DNA of 64,000 nucleotides from CAZZNQ01 sp964655775 (GCA_964655775.1 CAZZNQ010000010.1:1-64000), one strand, 5' to 3'; counted from the first letter of the stretch, positions 31,460 through 40,591 are shown. Notes: a model not told the origin generated them from the sequence alone. A program made the numbers and translations.

Positions 31460-34046
31460 CCTTGCTGAGCCGGGCATCCACGTCGCGCTTCTGCTCCGGC
31501 GATAGATTGGGCGATTCTCGCATCACAACCAGGGGCTCCCGCACCTCGTCAAGGCCCTCTCTCAGCCCACTGAACAGGGCCTGAAGCGCCCGCTCCACCA
31601 GGGTGGCGCCCTCGCGCTCATCGGTCTGCAGCGAAGGATTGGCCGCGATGCGGCCGATGGCGTCCAGCAGCTCCGCCCTGCGCTCGACGTCCTGCTCCTC
31701 GCAGGTCTCCCACTCGTCCAGCAGCGCCGTGCAGGCTTCGACCACCAATCGACGCGCCGCCGGTTCGGTATCCGGCTGGGAGCATATCTGCCCGATGCTG
31801 CGTATGACGCTGAGCTTGTTGAGGAACCGCAGCAGCGACGTGGCCAGCCGCACCTTGGTCTGCACCGTGGACTCGGGCATGCAGGCGGCGCTGCACATCG
31901 CCGTTATCAACGCCTCGATAGCCGACGGCCCCCAGACGATGCGGACCTTGGAGACTCCCTCCCACAGAATCAGCAACCTCTTCGCGATGCGCGTGCGCAG
32001 GTCGGGTGCCGCCTGCGGGCTGAGGCATATGCGCTCGAGGCCACGTACGGCGGCTGGCACGATGCGCGTGTCGAACTCCACCTCACGGCCAAAGGTGTAG
32101 ACGGGCCCTTCCTCTGTCTCCTGGCGTACGCCGATCTCCGCGCGGGGACGGAACGTGACGATGCCGTCGAAAAGCTCAAACAGGGCTTCCTGATGCTCTT
32201 GCTGCGCGTTGCGCGCCCCCGCCAGGATGCCCAGCGCATCCAGGACCTCTATCGTGTACGGCACGCTCCAGATCACGTCTCGGAGGCGACGCATGATCCC
32301 TTCGAAGCGGGAGGCGCCGAAGTCCGTCTCACCGCACACCGAGGCCAGCGGCAGCACGAACTCCCCGTCCTCCAGTTGGTCATCGTCCAGCAGGTCCTCG
32401 CACAGGGCGAGGATCTGCTGAGCCATCTCCCGGTCCAACCGTTCCGCATGGTCGATGATCAACTGGCTGAGTGCCAGCGCGGCGTACTGCGCGGCTTCGG
32501 ACGGATAGGCACGCCGCATGAACCGGTAGCTCGGATCCAGGGCCGGAAAACCGATGCTCTCCAGGGTATGGCGAATGACCGAGAGCGTATCGGGCAGGTT
32601 CAGTTCCTGCATCAGGGACAGGAGCTCCTCGGCCAGATCCCTCTGCAGCGGCGTGGGTATGCGCGCGTCGCCCAGCACGGCCGCCTCCACCACGATTCGG
32701 CGGGTCGCCGTATCGGCAAGCTTGAGGAGGTCCAAAAGCGCCCGCACAGCCTCGTGCACCGACTCGTCCGAAACATCACTCTCCGTGCAGAGCACATCCA
32801 GCAGCCGCACCAGCTCGGCCTTCTCGATGGGATCGGCCCCCTCGATCTTGCCGAGAACCACCTTCAGGGCCGGCTCGCCCACCCGCACCAGCGCGTAGCG
32901 CAACCGCGCCTTCTCGCTCTCCGCCAGCAGCGGGTTCAGTATCTCCGCCACGGCACGCGACGCGAGCTCGCGCTCCCGATCAGCATCGCTCACAACGCTC
33001 TCGCACAGTCCCAGCAGCAGGCTGCGGACGCGGGCTTCGTCGGTGCGTTCCGTCTCCCGCCACAGCATGTCCTCCACCATCTCCCGGCCCTGCTGGAGAC
33101 ATTCGGTGAGTGCTGCGTCCGCCGCACCGCGCAGGAACTCGAAATCCCTAGCCAGATGCCGGACGGTTGCCTGCACGAACTGCTCGGTCTTGCTCGCGTT
33201 GCCGACCAGGATATGCGAGGATCGGCCGATCAGCATCAGAAGCTGGCGCGTGAGCTCGCGATTGCGGCACTGGTCGAACAGCTCCAGCACCACCGCGAGG
33301 CTCAGGGCGGCCTCTCCGGCCTCCGCCTCGCTCAACAGAGCGCCCAGCCTCTGCACGCTGTAGGCCTCGGCCTGCCGGTCTTCCTCGAACAGCCCGCGGA
33401 GCGCTTCGGCCATATCCGACCGGAAGCCGATTTGCTCGAGCGAGCGCAGCGCCTCTCGCCGCACCCGCAGCTGGGCCTCTCCGTCCACCAGAACGTTCAC
33501 CAGCATGCTGGCTTTCTGCGGCCCCTCGATCGGCGCGAAGACCAGCTTCCGGACCGCCTCGATGCGCTGATCGGGGTCCTGGCTGGTGAGCACGCTGAGT
33601 TTCAACCGGGCCACCTCTTCGGGCGTAAACAGATCGTGCGTCTCCCGGAGTGACATGTCGCGGGGCGCCGTCCGGACGAGACCCATCTCCTCCGTCGCGC
33701 CGTCCGCCTCGTCGCGTGCCGCGTCGGCCAGCACGTCGTCCTCCAGGGCCACGGTCCGCCAGCCCTTTTTCTCCGACTCCACCAGCCGCAGAAGATCCGC
33801 GTCCATGCAGTCGAGTTCCTCGGCCACTGAACGAAGCTTGTGTTCGGTAAGGGCCTCGTCCGGGTTCAGGAGTTCGGGCCGCAGCAGCAGCCGCGCGAGG
33901 GATTTGTCCTCAGCGGCGGCGGCCAGCACGGTCGGAGTAAAGTCCAGGTTGCGGGAAAGCAGCGCAACCACGCGGGTCGCGAGCCGACGGCTGATGCCGT
34001 AGCGGGATGCGAGGGTCTCGGTGTCGGTTGATCGTTCGCTTCTCAT
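31425..34046 (-). CDS. Large cytosolic alpha-helical (HEAT-like) repeat protein
   Basis: An 873-residue protein with no signal peptide or membrane span, almost wholly alpha-helical. Repeats are looser than in the neighbouring lipoprotein, but units such as QRIEAVRKLVFAPI, RVRREALRSLEQIGF and ALKVVLGKIEGADPIEKAELVRLLDVL fit degenerate HEAT/ARM helices. The first 60 residues include a small helical domain (ETLASRYGISRRLATRVVALLSRN) that may be a DNA- or protein-binding head. No enzyme motif is seen. Start ATG 34046 has AAGGA five bases upstream. It is in line with purM downstream-to-upstream but separated by 40 bases; co-transcription with purM is likely. Confidence 0.65.
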   Translation of the reverse strand: MRSERSTDTETLASRYGISRRLATRVVALLSRNLDFTPTVLAAAAEDKSLARLLLRPELLNPDEALTEHKLRSVAEELDCMDADLLRLVESEKKGWRTVALEDDVLADAARDEADGATEEMGLVRTAPRDMSLRETHDLFTPEEVARLKLSVLTSQDPDQRIEAVRKLVFAPIEGPQKASMLVNVLVDGEAQLRVRREALRSLEQIGFRSDMAEALRGLFEEDRQAEAYSVQRLGALLSEAEAGEAALSLAVVLELFDQCRNRELTRQLLMLIGRSSHILVGNASKTEQFVQATVRHLARDFEFLRGAADAALTECLQQGREMVEDMLWRETERTDEARVRSLLLGLCESVVSDADRERELASRAVAEILNPLLAESEKARLRYALVRVGEPALKVVLGKIEGADPIEKAELVRLLDVLCTESDVSDESVHEAVRALLDLLKLADTATRRIVVEAAVLGDARIPTPLQRDLAEELLSLMQELNLPDTLSVIRHTLESIGFPALDPSYRFMRRAYPSEAAQYAALALSQLIIDHAERLDREMAQQILALCEDLLDDDQLEDGEFVLPLASVCGETDFGASRFEGIMRRLRDVIWSVPYTIEVLDALGILAGARNAQQEHQEALFELFDGIVTFRPRAEIGVRQETEEGPVYTFGREVEFDTRIVPAAVRGLERICLSPQAAPDLRTRIAKRLLILWEGVSKVRIVWGPSAIEALITAMCSAACMPESTVQTKVRLATSLLRFLNKLSVIRSIGQICSQPDTEPAARRLVVEACTALLDEWETCEEQDVERRAELLDAIGRIAANPSLQTDEREGATLVERALQALFSGLREGLDEVREPLVVMRESPNLSPEQKRDVDARLSKVTGLVRSARRG

Positions 34047-34085
34047 TGTCCTTCGGCCGGCAAGACGCGGACCGCCGGCGAGCCC

Positions 34086-35153
34086 TCAGAGAATTGCCAC
34101 TCCCCCGTCGCCATCCACCACGCGCCCTATCGCGCTTACTTCTTCCCCTGCGCGCTCGAGCTGACCGATGACGCTGTCGGCAAAATACGGCGAGACTATG
34201 AGCGCCATACCGATGCCCATGTTGAACGTGCGATACATCTCATCTAATCCGATATTGCCCAGTTCCATAAGCGCATCAAAGATCGGCGGTCGCTGCCACG
34301 TTGACGAATCCAGTTCCACCGCACAGCCCCTGGGCAGCACGCGGGGGATGTTCTCGACCAGGCCGCCGCCCGTGATATGGGCGATGCCGCGAACGACCTG
34401 CTTGATGCGATAGTGGTGGAGCACGCAGCGGACGGACTTAACGTAGATGCGCGTGGGAGTTAGGAGTTCTTCCCCCAGCGTCCGGTCGATGCCGAAGTCG
34501 CTGAGCAAGTCGTCACAGTCCATGCCGGCCTTGTCGAAAACGACGCGCCGGACCAGCGAGTAGCCGTTGGAGTGAAGCCCGCTGGACATCAGTCCGACCA
34601 CGACGTCGTCCGGACGGACCAGATGGCCGTCGATGACGCGCTTTTTCTCGACGACACCGACGGCGAACCCGGCCATGTCGTATTCACCCGGGCTGTAGAA
34701 GCCCGGCATCTCGGCCGTCTCGCCCCCCAGGAGGCTGCAGCCGGCCTGTATGCATCCCTCGGCTACGCCCTCCACCACCTGCTCCAGCACCTCGGACTTG
34801 AGGGCGCCGGTGGCCAGATAATCGAGGAAGAACAGCGGCTCCGCTCCCTGCACCAGTATGTCGTTCGCACACATGGCGACGAGGTCGATGCCGACGGTGT
34901 TGTGCCGGCCGGTCATGAAAGCGATCTTGAGTTTAGTGCCGACGCCGTCGGTCCCGCTGACCAGGATGGGGTGCCGGTAGTTGCGCCGGAAAAGCTTCTC
35001 GTCGTAATCGAGCGAGAAGAGGCAACCGAACCCACCGGGTTCTCCCACGACGCGGTCGCTGAAGGTTCGCTTCATCATCCCGACGATGTTGCCGGCGAAG
35101 CGTGCACCTTCTTCGATGTCCACGCCGGCGTCTTTGTATGTTGTGCTGGGCAC
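34086..35153 (-). CDS. purM: Phosphoribosylformylglycinamidine cyclo-ligase (AIR synthetase)
   Basis: Fifth step of de novo purine synthesis: ATP-dependent ring closure of FGAM to AIR in the cytosol. The 355 residues match the usual PurM length. The N-terminus MPSTTYKDAGVDIEEG, the nucleotide/substrate motif ILVSGTDGVGTKLKIA (about 63-78), VAMCANDILVQGAEPLFFLDY (about 92-112) and the loop LLGGETAEMPGFYSPGEYDMAGFAVGV (about 141-167) are all characteristic. The C-terminal half has HITGGGLVENIPRVLP. Start is GTG 35153. A near-consensus promoter lies upstream, divergent from the flippase-like gene. No other pur gene is near. Confidence 0.96.
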   Translation of the reverse strand: MPSTTYKDAGVDIEEGARFAGNIVGMMKRTFSDRVVGEPGGFGCLFSLDYDEKLFRRNYRHPILVSGTDGVGTKLKIAFMTGRHNTVGIDLVAMCANDILVQGAEPLFFLDYLATGALKSEVLEQVVEGVAEGCIQAGCSLLGGETAEMPGFYSPGEYDMAGFAVGVVEKKRVIDGHLVRPDDVVVGLMSSGLHSNGYSLVRRVVFDKAGMDCDDLLSDFGIDRTLGEELLTPTRIYVKSVRCVLHHYRIKQVVRGIAHITGGGLVENIPRVLPRGCAVELDSSTWQRPPIFDALMELGNIGLDEMYRTFNMGIGMALIVSPYFADSVIGQLERAGEEVSAIGRVVDGDGGVAIL

Positions 35154-35228
35154 GGCAAGCGCACCGAGAGGGCTTCAGTAAGCGGGATCACGAGCGATCG
35201 CGGCGGCCCCTTTGCCGCCGCCATTATC

Positions 35229-35256
35229 ATTATAGCCGCGCCCTCGCCAGTGTCAA
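35229..35256 (-). promoter_or_regulatory. Promoter of purM
   Basis: Minus strand: perfect TTGACA (35256-35251), 16-base spacer, perfect TATAAT (35234-35229). Confidence 0.8.
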
Positions 35257-35279
35257 TCAGGACGTCCGCCGATGGGGAT

Positions 35280-35309
35280 TTGAAGCCCGATCACCACTTG
35301 CGCTATAAA
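35280..35309 (+). promoter_or_regulatory. Promoter of the flippase-like gene
   Basis: TTGAAG (35280-35285), 18-base spacer, TATAAA (35304-35309), divergent from purM. Confidence 0.5.
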
Positions 35310-35350
35310 GGCCGCGACGTGACCGGACATCCCCAGGGGAGCAGGACCCA

Positions 35351-36505
35351 GTGGCGCTACTCAACAAGAGGCACGTGGTCATCGCGGTCGGGGCCCTGGT
35401 CACAGTCGGTGCCGTTGCGTATTTCGCCCACGGCATGCAGGGCCACTGGGCCGAGATGGGCCGGGCTTTCGCTAAGGCCAACTACCTCTACCTGTTGCCC
35501 GCCATAGGGTCTCTGGTAGTCGTGTACGTGCTGCGCATCACGCGCTGGAAGCTCTTCCTCAAACCCATAGCGGACGTATCCACCGCGGACGTCGCAACGG
35601 CGACCGTTATCGGATTCATGTCCTCGTGTGTGCTGCCGCTTCGACCGGGAGAGATCATTCGGCCGTACGTGCTGCACCGCAAGTCGGGCCTGAGTTTCGG
35701 CAAGGCTGCGGGGACCGCCATCGGCCTGGAGCGCACCTTCGATCTGATCGGGATGCTCTTCCTGCTGTTCGTGACCTTCTCCCTGCTTTGGTTCTACGCG
35801 GAACAGGCGCCGGACCCGACGGCGGCAGGCACAGAAGCGGCCCAGCAGGTTCAGGCGGAGGCCCAGACCCCTCCCGACGCCCAGCAGAATGGGCAGCGCA
35901 CGGTCCGCGACTGGCTGGTCGTCATCCGCAAGGGCGGGCTGCAGGTGCTGGCCCTGGTAGGCATCGGACTGGCAGGTCTGGGCGTGCTGGCGTTTTTCCC
36001 CGAGGTGGTTCTCCGCGTCGGCGAAGCGTGCCTTAGCGTTCTCCCGCAGTCCTGGCGCGACCCGCTTCTCGGTCTGCTTCGGTCGGTTGTGGAATCCATG
36101 GAGTTCCTGCGCAGCCCCGGCCGCATCTTCACGGCGCTGGGTCTGACGGCCGCTATGTGGATGTCTTTCCCGATGGCGACCTACTTCCTGGCGCGCGGTT
36201 TCGACCTCCAAATGCCCTTTGCGGGGATCATGCTTGCGCAATCGTTTATTACCGTGGCAGTCATCGCTCCCCAGGCCCCGGGATTCCTCGGCGTCTATCA
36301 GGCCGCCGTGCTGCAGGCAACGCGCCTGTTCGGAGTGGCAGCGGGAAATGCGGGCGCCTTCGCGAACATGCTCTGGGCCATAAATGTGATCCCGATCACG
36401 ATCGTGGGCTTGACGGTCCTTTACCGGCAGGGACTGAGCCTGACGGGGCTGGCGGAGGGAGCCAGGAAAGAAGCGGGCCGGAGCGATCGCGACAGGCAAG
36501 AGTGA
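35351..36505 (+). CDS. Lysylphosphatidylglycerol synthase TM-region family membrane protein (flippase-like)
   Basis: Polytopic inner-membrane protein of 384 residues with seven or eight hydrophobic spans. Family landmarks are ITRWKLFLKPI (about 63), GFMSSCVLPLRPGEIIRPYVL (about 89-109), KAAGTAIGLERTFDLIGM (about 117-134) and APQAPGFLGVYQAA (about 311-324), typical of the LPG_synthase_TM / UPF0104 / AglD-like group. Members move or transfer lipid-linked groups. A charged Ala-Gln-rich insert (about 160-185, TEAAQQVQAEAQTPPDAQQ) between spans is unusual. Start is GTG 35351 after AGGGGAG. No aminoacyl-transfer domain is present. Confidence 0.82.
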   Translation: MALLNKRHVVIAVGALVTVGAVAYFAHGMQGHWAEMGRAFAKANYLYLLPAIGSLVVVYVLRITRWKLFLKPIADVSTADVATATVIGFMSSCVLPLRPGEIIRPYVLHRKSGLSFGKAAGTAIGLERTFDLIGMLFLLFVTFSLLWFYAEQAPDPTAAGTEAAQQVQAEAQTPPDAQQNGQRTVRDWLVVIRKGGLQVLALVGIGLAGLGVLAFFPEVVLRVGEACLSVLPQSWRDPLLGLLRSVVESMEFLRSPGRIFTALGLTAAMWMSFPMATYFLARGFDLQMPFAGIMLAQSFITVAVIAPQAPGFLGVYQAAVLQATRLFGVAAGNAGAFANMLWAINVIPITIVGLTVLYRQGLSLTGLAEGARKEAGRSDRDRQE

Positions 36506-36511
36506 GGCGCC

Positions 36512-36868
36512 CTACTCCTCTGCGAGCGCGTCTTCTACGGAAGGGAAGATGCCGATGAGCGTGTGGAGCTTGGTGAAACGGAACACCTCCTCCACCAGGG
36601 GCTGCGGGTTGGCTACGCGGACGTAGCCGCCGCCCTGCTTGGCGTTGCGGAAGGCCCTCATCATCTGGCCGAGGCCGGTGGAGCTGATGAACGAAACGTC
36701 GCTCAGGTCGAAGACCAGCTTGTGATAGCCCTCTTCCTGCAGCTTGTCGAGTTCCTCTCGGAGTGCGTCCGCGCCCATCTCGCGCATCTGGCCGGACATG
36801 TGCAGGACGGCAACGTCGTCCCTGTACTCCTTCTCGATGGTTGCTCCGGAAGCCGTATCTTCGCGCAT
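36512..36868 (-). CDS. STAS-domain anti-anti-sigma factor
   Basis: A 118-residue SpoIIAA/RsbV-like protein. The STAS fold covers residues 15-115, with the phosphorylation loop VSFISSTGLGQMM (Ser about 64-65) in the canonical place. In partner switching the unphosphorylated form binds an anti-sigma kinase and frees a sigma factor; kinase phosphorylation releases it. It lies 25 bases after the PP2C-kinase gene on the same strand, so the pair forms an operon encoding target, phosphatase and kinase. The start ATG 36868 has no strong ribosome site. No sigma factor is encoded in the window. Confidence 0.9.
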   Translation of the reverse strand: MREDTASGATIEKEYRDDVAVLHMSGQMREMGADALREELDKLQEEGYHKLVFDLSDVSFISSTGLGQMMRAFRNAKQGGGYVRVANPQPLVEEVFRFTKLHTLIGIFPSVEDALAEE

Positions 36869-36893
36869 TGCTTCACCTGCCGCTGATATTATC

Positions 36894-38225
36894 TCAGGAG
36901 TGCTTCGCGGACGCCCACGGCGCGTACTTGATCATGGTGATCTCGTTGCCTGACTCGTTGAACCGCACTTCGTCCATGTACGCGCGGATCAGGGCCACGC
37001 CGCGGCCGGAGGTAGCCAGCAGATTGTCCGCCTCCGTGGGATCGGGCAGGGCATCCGGATCGAATCCCGGCCCCTCGTCGGCGATAGAGATCACGCAGCG
37101 CTCCTCGTCCACGCCGAAGCTGACGGTGACCCGCTTGGTGTCGTCCAGCTCGTTGCCGTGCTTTATCGAGTTGATGGCGGCCTCTTCCAGGGCAAGCTGG
37201 ATGCCGAAAACCGCGCGCTGGCCCCAGCCCTTGTTCTCCAACACCGGGAGAATGGCGTTCTCCACGTGGGCAACTTCGCGCGGGATGCTGCTGATGACGA
37301 TGGTTTTGCGCTTGGCCTTCTCCAGAAGGAGTTTCACGCCCATCAGGGCCACGTCGTCCTCCGGCTCGGGCAGCAGCGCGCCGAGGCGGTCGATGAGCTC
37401 CTGCACGTCCTGGGCGTCGCTATCCTGCAGATACTGCTGCAGCTTGGACTGCGCCTCATGCCGATCCTTCGCCTCAAATCCCCTCAGCAGACCGTCGGTG
37501 TAGAAGAAGATCTGGTCGTCTTTCTCGAGCTGCATCCCCTTTTGTTCGTACTGGGGATCCTCGAACATGCCGACGAAAAGGCCCTCGGTGTCCAGGGGGA
37601 TGGCTTCACCGCCGCGCATGATGAAGGGCGAGCAGTGGGAGGCATTAACGTAGCGGAGGGTGAGCAGTTCGGTGTCCAGCACCGCCAAAAAGGCGGTAAG
37701 GTAGTGGCCGGCCAGCGTGCTTCGCAGCATCGTGCGGTTGACGCTGTCCATGATCACGCGGGGGTCCAGTTCGTTGGCCGCGTAGGTGCGGAAGGCCAGG
37801 CGCCCCGTGGCCATGATTACGGCCGCCGGGAGACCGTAGCCGGATACATCGGCGATCAGGAAGGCGACGAACTTGTCGCCCAGGTTGATTATATCGTAGA
37901 AGTCTCCCCCCACGCGCGTGCCCGGCTTCGTCTCGATAGCGTACTCCAGGCCCGGCACCGCCTCGTCCAGCACAGGGCGCAGGCTGCGCTGCAGCTCGCG
38001 CGCAACGTGCTCGTCGCGCTCCAGGAGCATCGCCTGCCGTTCGAGCTGCTCGGAGAGGACCTTCAACTGCGGCTCGGGACTGCGGGTCTCCAGTTCCTCG
38101 ATCCGGCTCTGGGCCGACCCCAACAGCGTCGACAGTTCCCACACTCGCTTCTTCAACAATTCCGGGTCGTCCGGGAGGTTCTCGCTGTCAAGAGGGCCTT
38201 CGGGTCGCTTTGGTGGGCTGCTCAT
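36894..38225 (-). CDS. SpoIIE-type PP2C phosphatase fused to an anti-sigma (RsbW-like) kinase
   Basis: Bifunctional regulator of 443 residues. An N-terminal coiled coil (about 20-75) leads to a PP2C domain with VGGDFYDI (about 110), FLIADVSGYG (about 128), FYTDGLL (about 245) and DDVALMGVKLL (about 290). The C-terminal third is a HATPase_c_2 domain: FGIQLALEEAAINSIKHGNE (N-box, about 335-354), ISIADEGPGFDP (G1, about 376) and SGRGVALIRAYMDEV (G2, about 402). A single chain thus holds opposing activities towards the STAS protein next door. The input signal is unknown, perhaps through the coiled coil. Confidence 0.92.
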   Translation of the reverse strand: MSSPPKRPEGPLDSENLPDDPELLKKRVWELSTLLGSAQSRIEELETRSPEPQLKVLSEQLERQAMLLERDEHVARELQRSLRPVLDEAVPGLEYAIETKPGTRVGGDFYDIINLGDKFVAFLIADVSGYGLPAAVIMATGRLAFRTYAANELDPRVIMDSVNRTMLRSTLAGHYLTAFLAVLDTELLTLRYVNASHCSPFIMRGGEAIPLDTEGLFVGMFEDPQYEQKGMQLEKDDQIFFYTDGLLRGFEAKDRHEAQSKLQQYLQDSDAQDVQELIDRLGALLPEPEDDVALMGVKLLLEKAKRKTIVISSIPREVAHVENAILPVLENKGWGQRAVFGIQLALEEAAINSIKHGNELDDTKRVTVSFGVDEERCVISIADEGPGFDPDALPDPTEADNLLATSGRGVALIRAYMDEVRFNESGNEITMIKYAPWASAKHS

Positions 38226-38405
38226 GGTGTCTTCTGCTATTCAACGGGCGCGACCCCGGTATCAGGCATCCCCGAGCCGCCGCCTCAGCCGTTTCCGCGG
38301 TGGCGCCACAGCGCCATATCGGACCACCAACATCACGTAGGCGGCTATTATCACGCAAACGGCAGGCCCACGCAAGTGAAACACGCCCGGCCACGCCGTG
38401 CGGCA

Positions 38406-38912
38406 TCACGGACGTTCGGGGCACTCCGACCGGGCAAGTGCCTCCACCCTCCGCAGTCGTGCGCGTATGCTCTCCCAGTGCGTCCCCCTCCAATAGACCT
38501 TCCCGCAGCCGTCGCACCGGTAGAACCGTCGGCAGTTGGCGAGCACCTTGGGAGGAATCCGCTCGCGGACGTCAGCCAGGGCCACCTCCTCCAGTACGCC
38601 GTTGCAGCGCATGCACCGGCTTTCCCGCAGCTTCAAGTCCAACTCCGACATCACGTGGGCCAGTTGCTCCGTCTTGGAGAGCCCGAGAGGGACAAACACG
38701 CAACGCACCAGATTCTGAGAGACAGCGTAGCGATCCAGGATGCCGGCGTCGCTGGTGAGCAAAAAGAGGTCCTGCTCGAACGCCCGGCGCACTAGCTCGC
38801 CATCGTCAACGTGACTTTCGAAAGCAGCGCTGTAGCCGGCAGCCCTGAGCCACTTGGCCAGGCCGCCCAGCATGGAGTCGCAAATGAAACATGGGGCCGG
38901 TTCGTTCATCAT
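38406..38912 (-). CDS. Mut7-C RNase domain (PIN-like) protein with zinc ribbon
   Basis: Cytosolic 168-residue protein of the Mut7-C/DUF82 family, predicted RNA-processing nuclease. The PIN-like part has FICDSMLGGLAKWLRAAGYSA (about 7-27), DDGELVRRA (about 35) and LFLLTSDAGIL (about 50), with the conserved Asp residues. The C-terminal zinc ribbon pairs SRCMRCNG (about 98) with YRCDGCGKVYWRGTHW (about 130-145), the family's ending signature. Start ATG 38912 follows GGGGAGGTG; an upstream in-frame start lacks such a site. It stands alone, divergent from the propeller lipoprotein. Confidence 0.9.
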   Translation of the reverse strand: MMNEPAPCFICDSMLGGLAKWLRAAGYSAAFESHVDDGELVRRAFEQDLFLLTSDAGILDRYAVSQNLVRCVFVPLGLSKTEQLAHVMSELDLKLRESRCMRCNGVLEEVALADVRERIPPKVLANCRRFYRCDGCGKVYWRGTHWESIRARLRRVEALARSECPERP

Positions 38913-38954
38913 GCCGGCACCTCCCCGCCGGACGCCTCCCGACACCTTTTGTGC

Positions 38955-38983
38955 TTGACACTGAGCCGGACACTAGTTACATT
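38955..38983 (+). promoter_or_regulatory. Promoter of the propeller lipoprotein gene
   Basis: Perfect TTGACA (38955-38960), 17-base spacer, TACATT (38978-38983); leader about 87 bases. Confidence 0.65.
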
Positions 38984-39077
38984 TCTGGTGAACCTGAGGA
39001 TACATCTACACCTGTGTCGTTCGCAAGCGGGCCGACCACCCGCGGTTCTGTGCAATCCGCGTCCGGAGGGTTAAGAG

Positions 39078-40202
39078 ATGAATCAGACGTTGCGCCGGTT
39101 GTCCGTGCTCATGCTGCCTCTGGCGGCCTTCGTTCTGGCATCCTGTATGACTCCGGAGCAAGCACGTCGGGAGGCCGTGTCGGTCTCGAAGATCGCACCC
39201 GGCAACGCCGTGTTCGATCTGGAAGACGAGGGCCTGAAGCTGAAGTGGCAGGCCAATCTCGGCCAGATCTCGGGCCGCGAGTTGACCGCCCTGCATCCCA
39301 CGGAGGGTTGTGTCGTGGTGGAGGCCAGCGGCGGGGAGATGCACGTCTATGGCGCCCAGTGGGGCCGGTACCGGAGCGGCACCGTCCTGCGCAGCCCGCT
39401 GGCACAGCCGCCGGCACAATTGGGCGACACGTTGTTTCTGATCGTCGTCGACAGGCTCGTGAGCTACGACATTGAGACGCGGTCGGTCACGACGGGCTAC
39501 GACCCCGGTTTCCTCGTTTTTACGCAGCCCGCAGTCCACGGCACCGCCCTGCTGCTGGGGGGAGCAAACGGCCACCTGATGAAGATGCCACTGACAGCGA
39601 AAGTGGGTGAGGTGATCTACTCCCTGTCCGGCCCGATAGTGCATCCTCCGGTCATAGCGGACGAGACGGTGTATGCGGCCGGACGCAACGCCGAGGCCGC
39701 GGCCATCGCCCTGGAGGACGGAGAGCTCGAATGGGCCTGGAAACCCCTCGCCCCCTCGATGCTCACCTCCGGCATTGAATTGCTGGGCAGACACGTGTGC
39801 GTGGGCGACAACCGGGGATTCTTCTATTGCCTGGACGCAGACAGCGGGGATCTGGTCAACCGGACGATGCTGGACGGCCCTGTCGTGGACAAGCCGCTTC
39901 TTGCGGACGATCACGTGCTGGCCCTCACGTCCACCCCGTCGCTCTTCTGCCTGGACGCCGGAGCGGAGACTGAGATCGTCTGGAAGTACACCGGGGCAAC
40001 ACGAGTGCTGACGGTGGGACCCTCCGCCGTCTACGTGCTCACCGACCAGGACACGCTGGCCGCGGTTTCGCTGGAAACGGGCGAAGAGATGTGGGCCCTT
40101 CCCGTGTCCGACGACTGGATGTTCGCCGGAGCCAAGGCGACCACGACCTTCTACGTGGCCGACCCCGAAGGCAATATCGCGGCGTTTTCCGAACTGGAGT
40201 AG
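39078..40202 (+). CDS. PQQ-like beta-propeller lipoprotein (BamB-like fold)
   Basis: Exported 374-residue lipoprotein with signal peptide and lipobox VLASC (Cys at residue 23). The mature chain is a WD/PQQ-type propeller with repeated 'DxxTGxxxW' style turns: LKLKWQANLGQ, DGELEWAWKPL, DSGDLVNRTML, TEIVWKYTG and ETGEEMWALPV. Each is followed by strands of the type VYVLTDQDTLAAVS. BamB in Gram-negatives helps assemble outer-membrane proteins; a similar scaffold role is possible. It stands alone and ends at a strong terminator. Confidence 0.8.
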   Translation: MNQTLRRLSVLMLPLAAFVLASCMTPEQARREAVSVSKIAPGNAVFDLEDEGLKLKWQANLGQISGRELTALHPTEGCVVVEASGGEMHVYGAQWGRYRSGTVLRSPLAQPPAQLGDTLFLIVVDRLVSYDIETRSVTTGYDPGFLVFTQPAVHGTALLLGGANGHLMKMPLTAKVGEVIYSLSGPIVHPPVIADETVYAAGRNAEAAAIALEDGELEWAWKPLAPSMLTSGIELLGRHVCVGDNRGFFYCLDADSGDLVNRTMLDGPVVDKPLLADDHVLALTSTPSLFCLDAGAETEIVWKYTGATRVLTVGPSAVYVLTDQDTLAAVSLETGEEMWALPVSDDWMFAGAKATTTFYVADPEGNIAAFSELE

Positions 40203-40215
40203 AGCACAAAGCAGA

Positions 40216-40254
40216 ACGCCCTCTCGGCCTTCATGAGCCGAGGGGGCGTTTTTT
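40216..40254 (+). terminator. Rho-independent terminator after the propeller gene
   Basis: Stem ACGCCCTCTCGGC pairs with GCCGAGGGGGCGT (one mismatch or wobble), followed by six T. It may also stop the histone transcript from the other strand. Confidence 0.88.
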
Positions 40255-40329
40255 GTGACCGATTGGCACCGGCCAGCCGGGGATAGCCCGATCTCTGCGG
40301 GTCCAGCCCGGCGGTTGAATGTCCGCGCC

Positions 40330-40521
40330 TTACACGTCGCGTCCCTGAACCGTCTTGCGCCCGTTGGCCTTGGCGCGCTCGATGGCCTTATCCAGCATCC
40401 AATAGACGGCCGAGTTCAGCTCGTCCAGCACGTCGGAAGAACTCATCACGTCCTTGCCCTTGATGTAGTTCTTGACCTTCGTCCCGACGATCAGCATCTC
40501 CTTGCCATCTCCGCTACCCAT
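40330..40521 (-). CDS. Bacterial histone-fold protein, 63 residues
   Basis: Small DNA-binding protein with one histone fold, DUF1931-like group. Helix 1 is about residues 7-20 (KEMLIVGTKVKNYIKGK), helix 2 about 25-51 (MSSSDVLDELNSAVYWM then LDKAIERAKANG), loop 2 and the start of helix 3 RKTVQGRDV. The R-K-T-V-x-x-x-D ending matches loop 2/helix 3 of archaeal and bacterial histones (the Arg-Asp pair), but the chain stops there, so helix 3 is minimal. Start ATG 40521 is fixed by GAGGAGGTG six bases upstream; a longer frame to 40611 overlaps the leader. Strong promoter and ribosome site suggest high expression, fitting a chromosomal protein like Bdellovibrio Bd0055. Confidence 0.85.
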   Translation of the reverse strand: MGSGDGKEMLIVGTKVKNYIKGKDVMSSSDVLDELNSAVYWMLDKAIERAKANGRKTVQGRDV

Positions 40522-40591
40522 CAGCAGCACCTCCTCATAGAGCGATACGAGAAACCGGTCAGCATACGATCTTCCGAACCAACGATCTGCA

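Noticed and set aside
32193..33653. 486-codon open frame opposite the 873-residue gene
   Set aside because: Antisense shadow; composition is His/Gln/Arg-rich, and the other strand has a ribosome site and coherent helical repeats.
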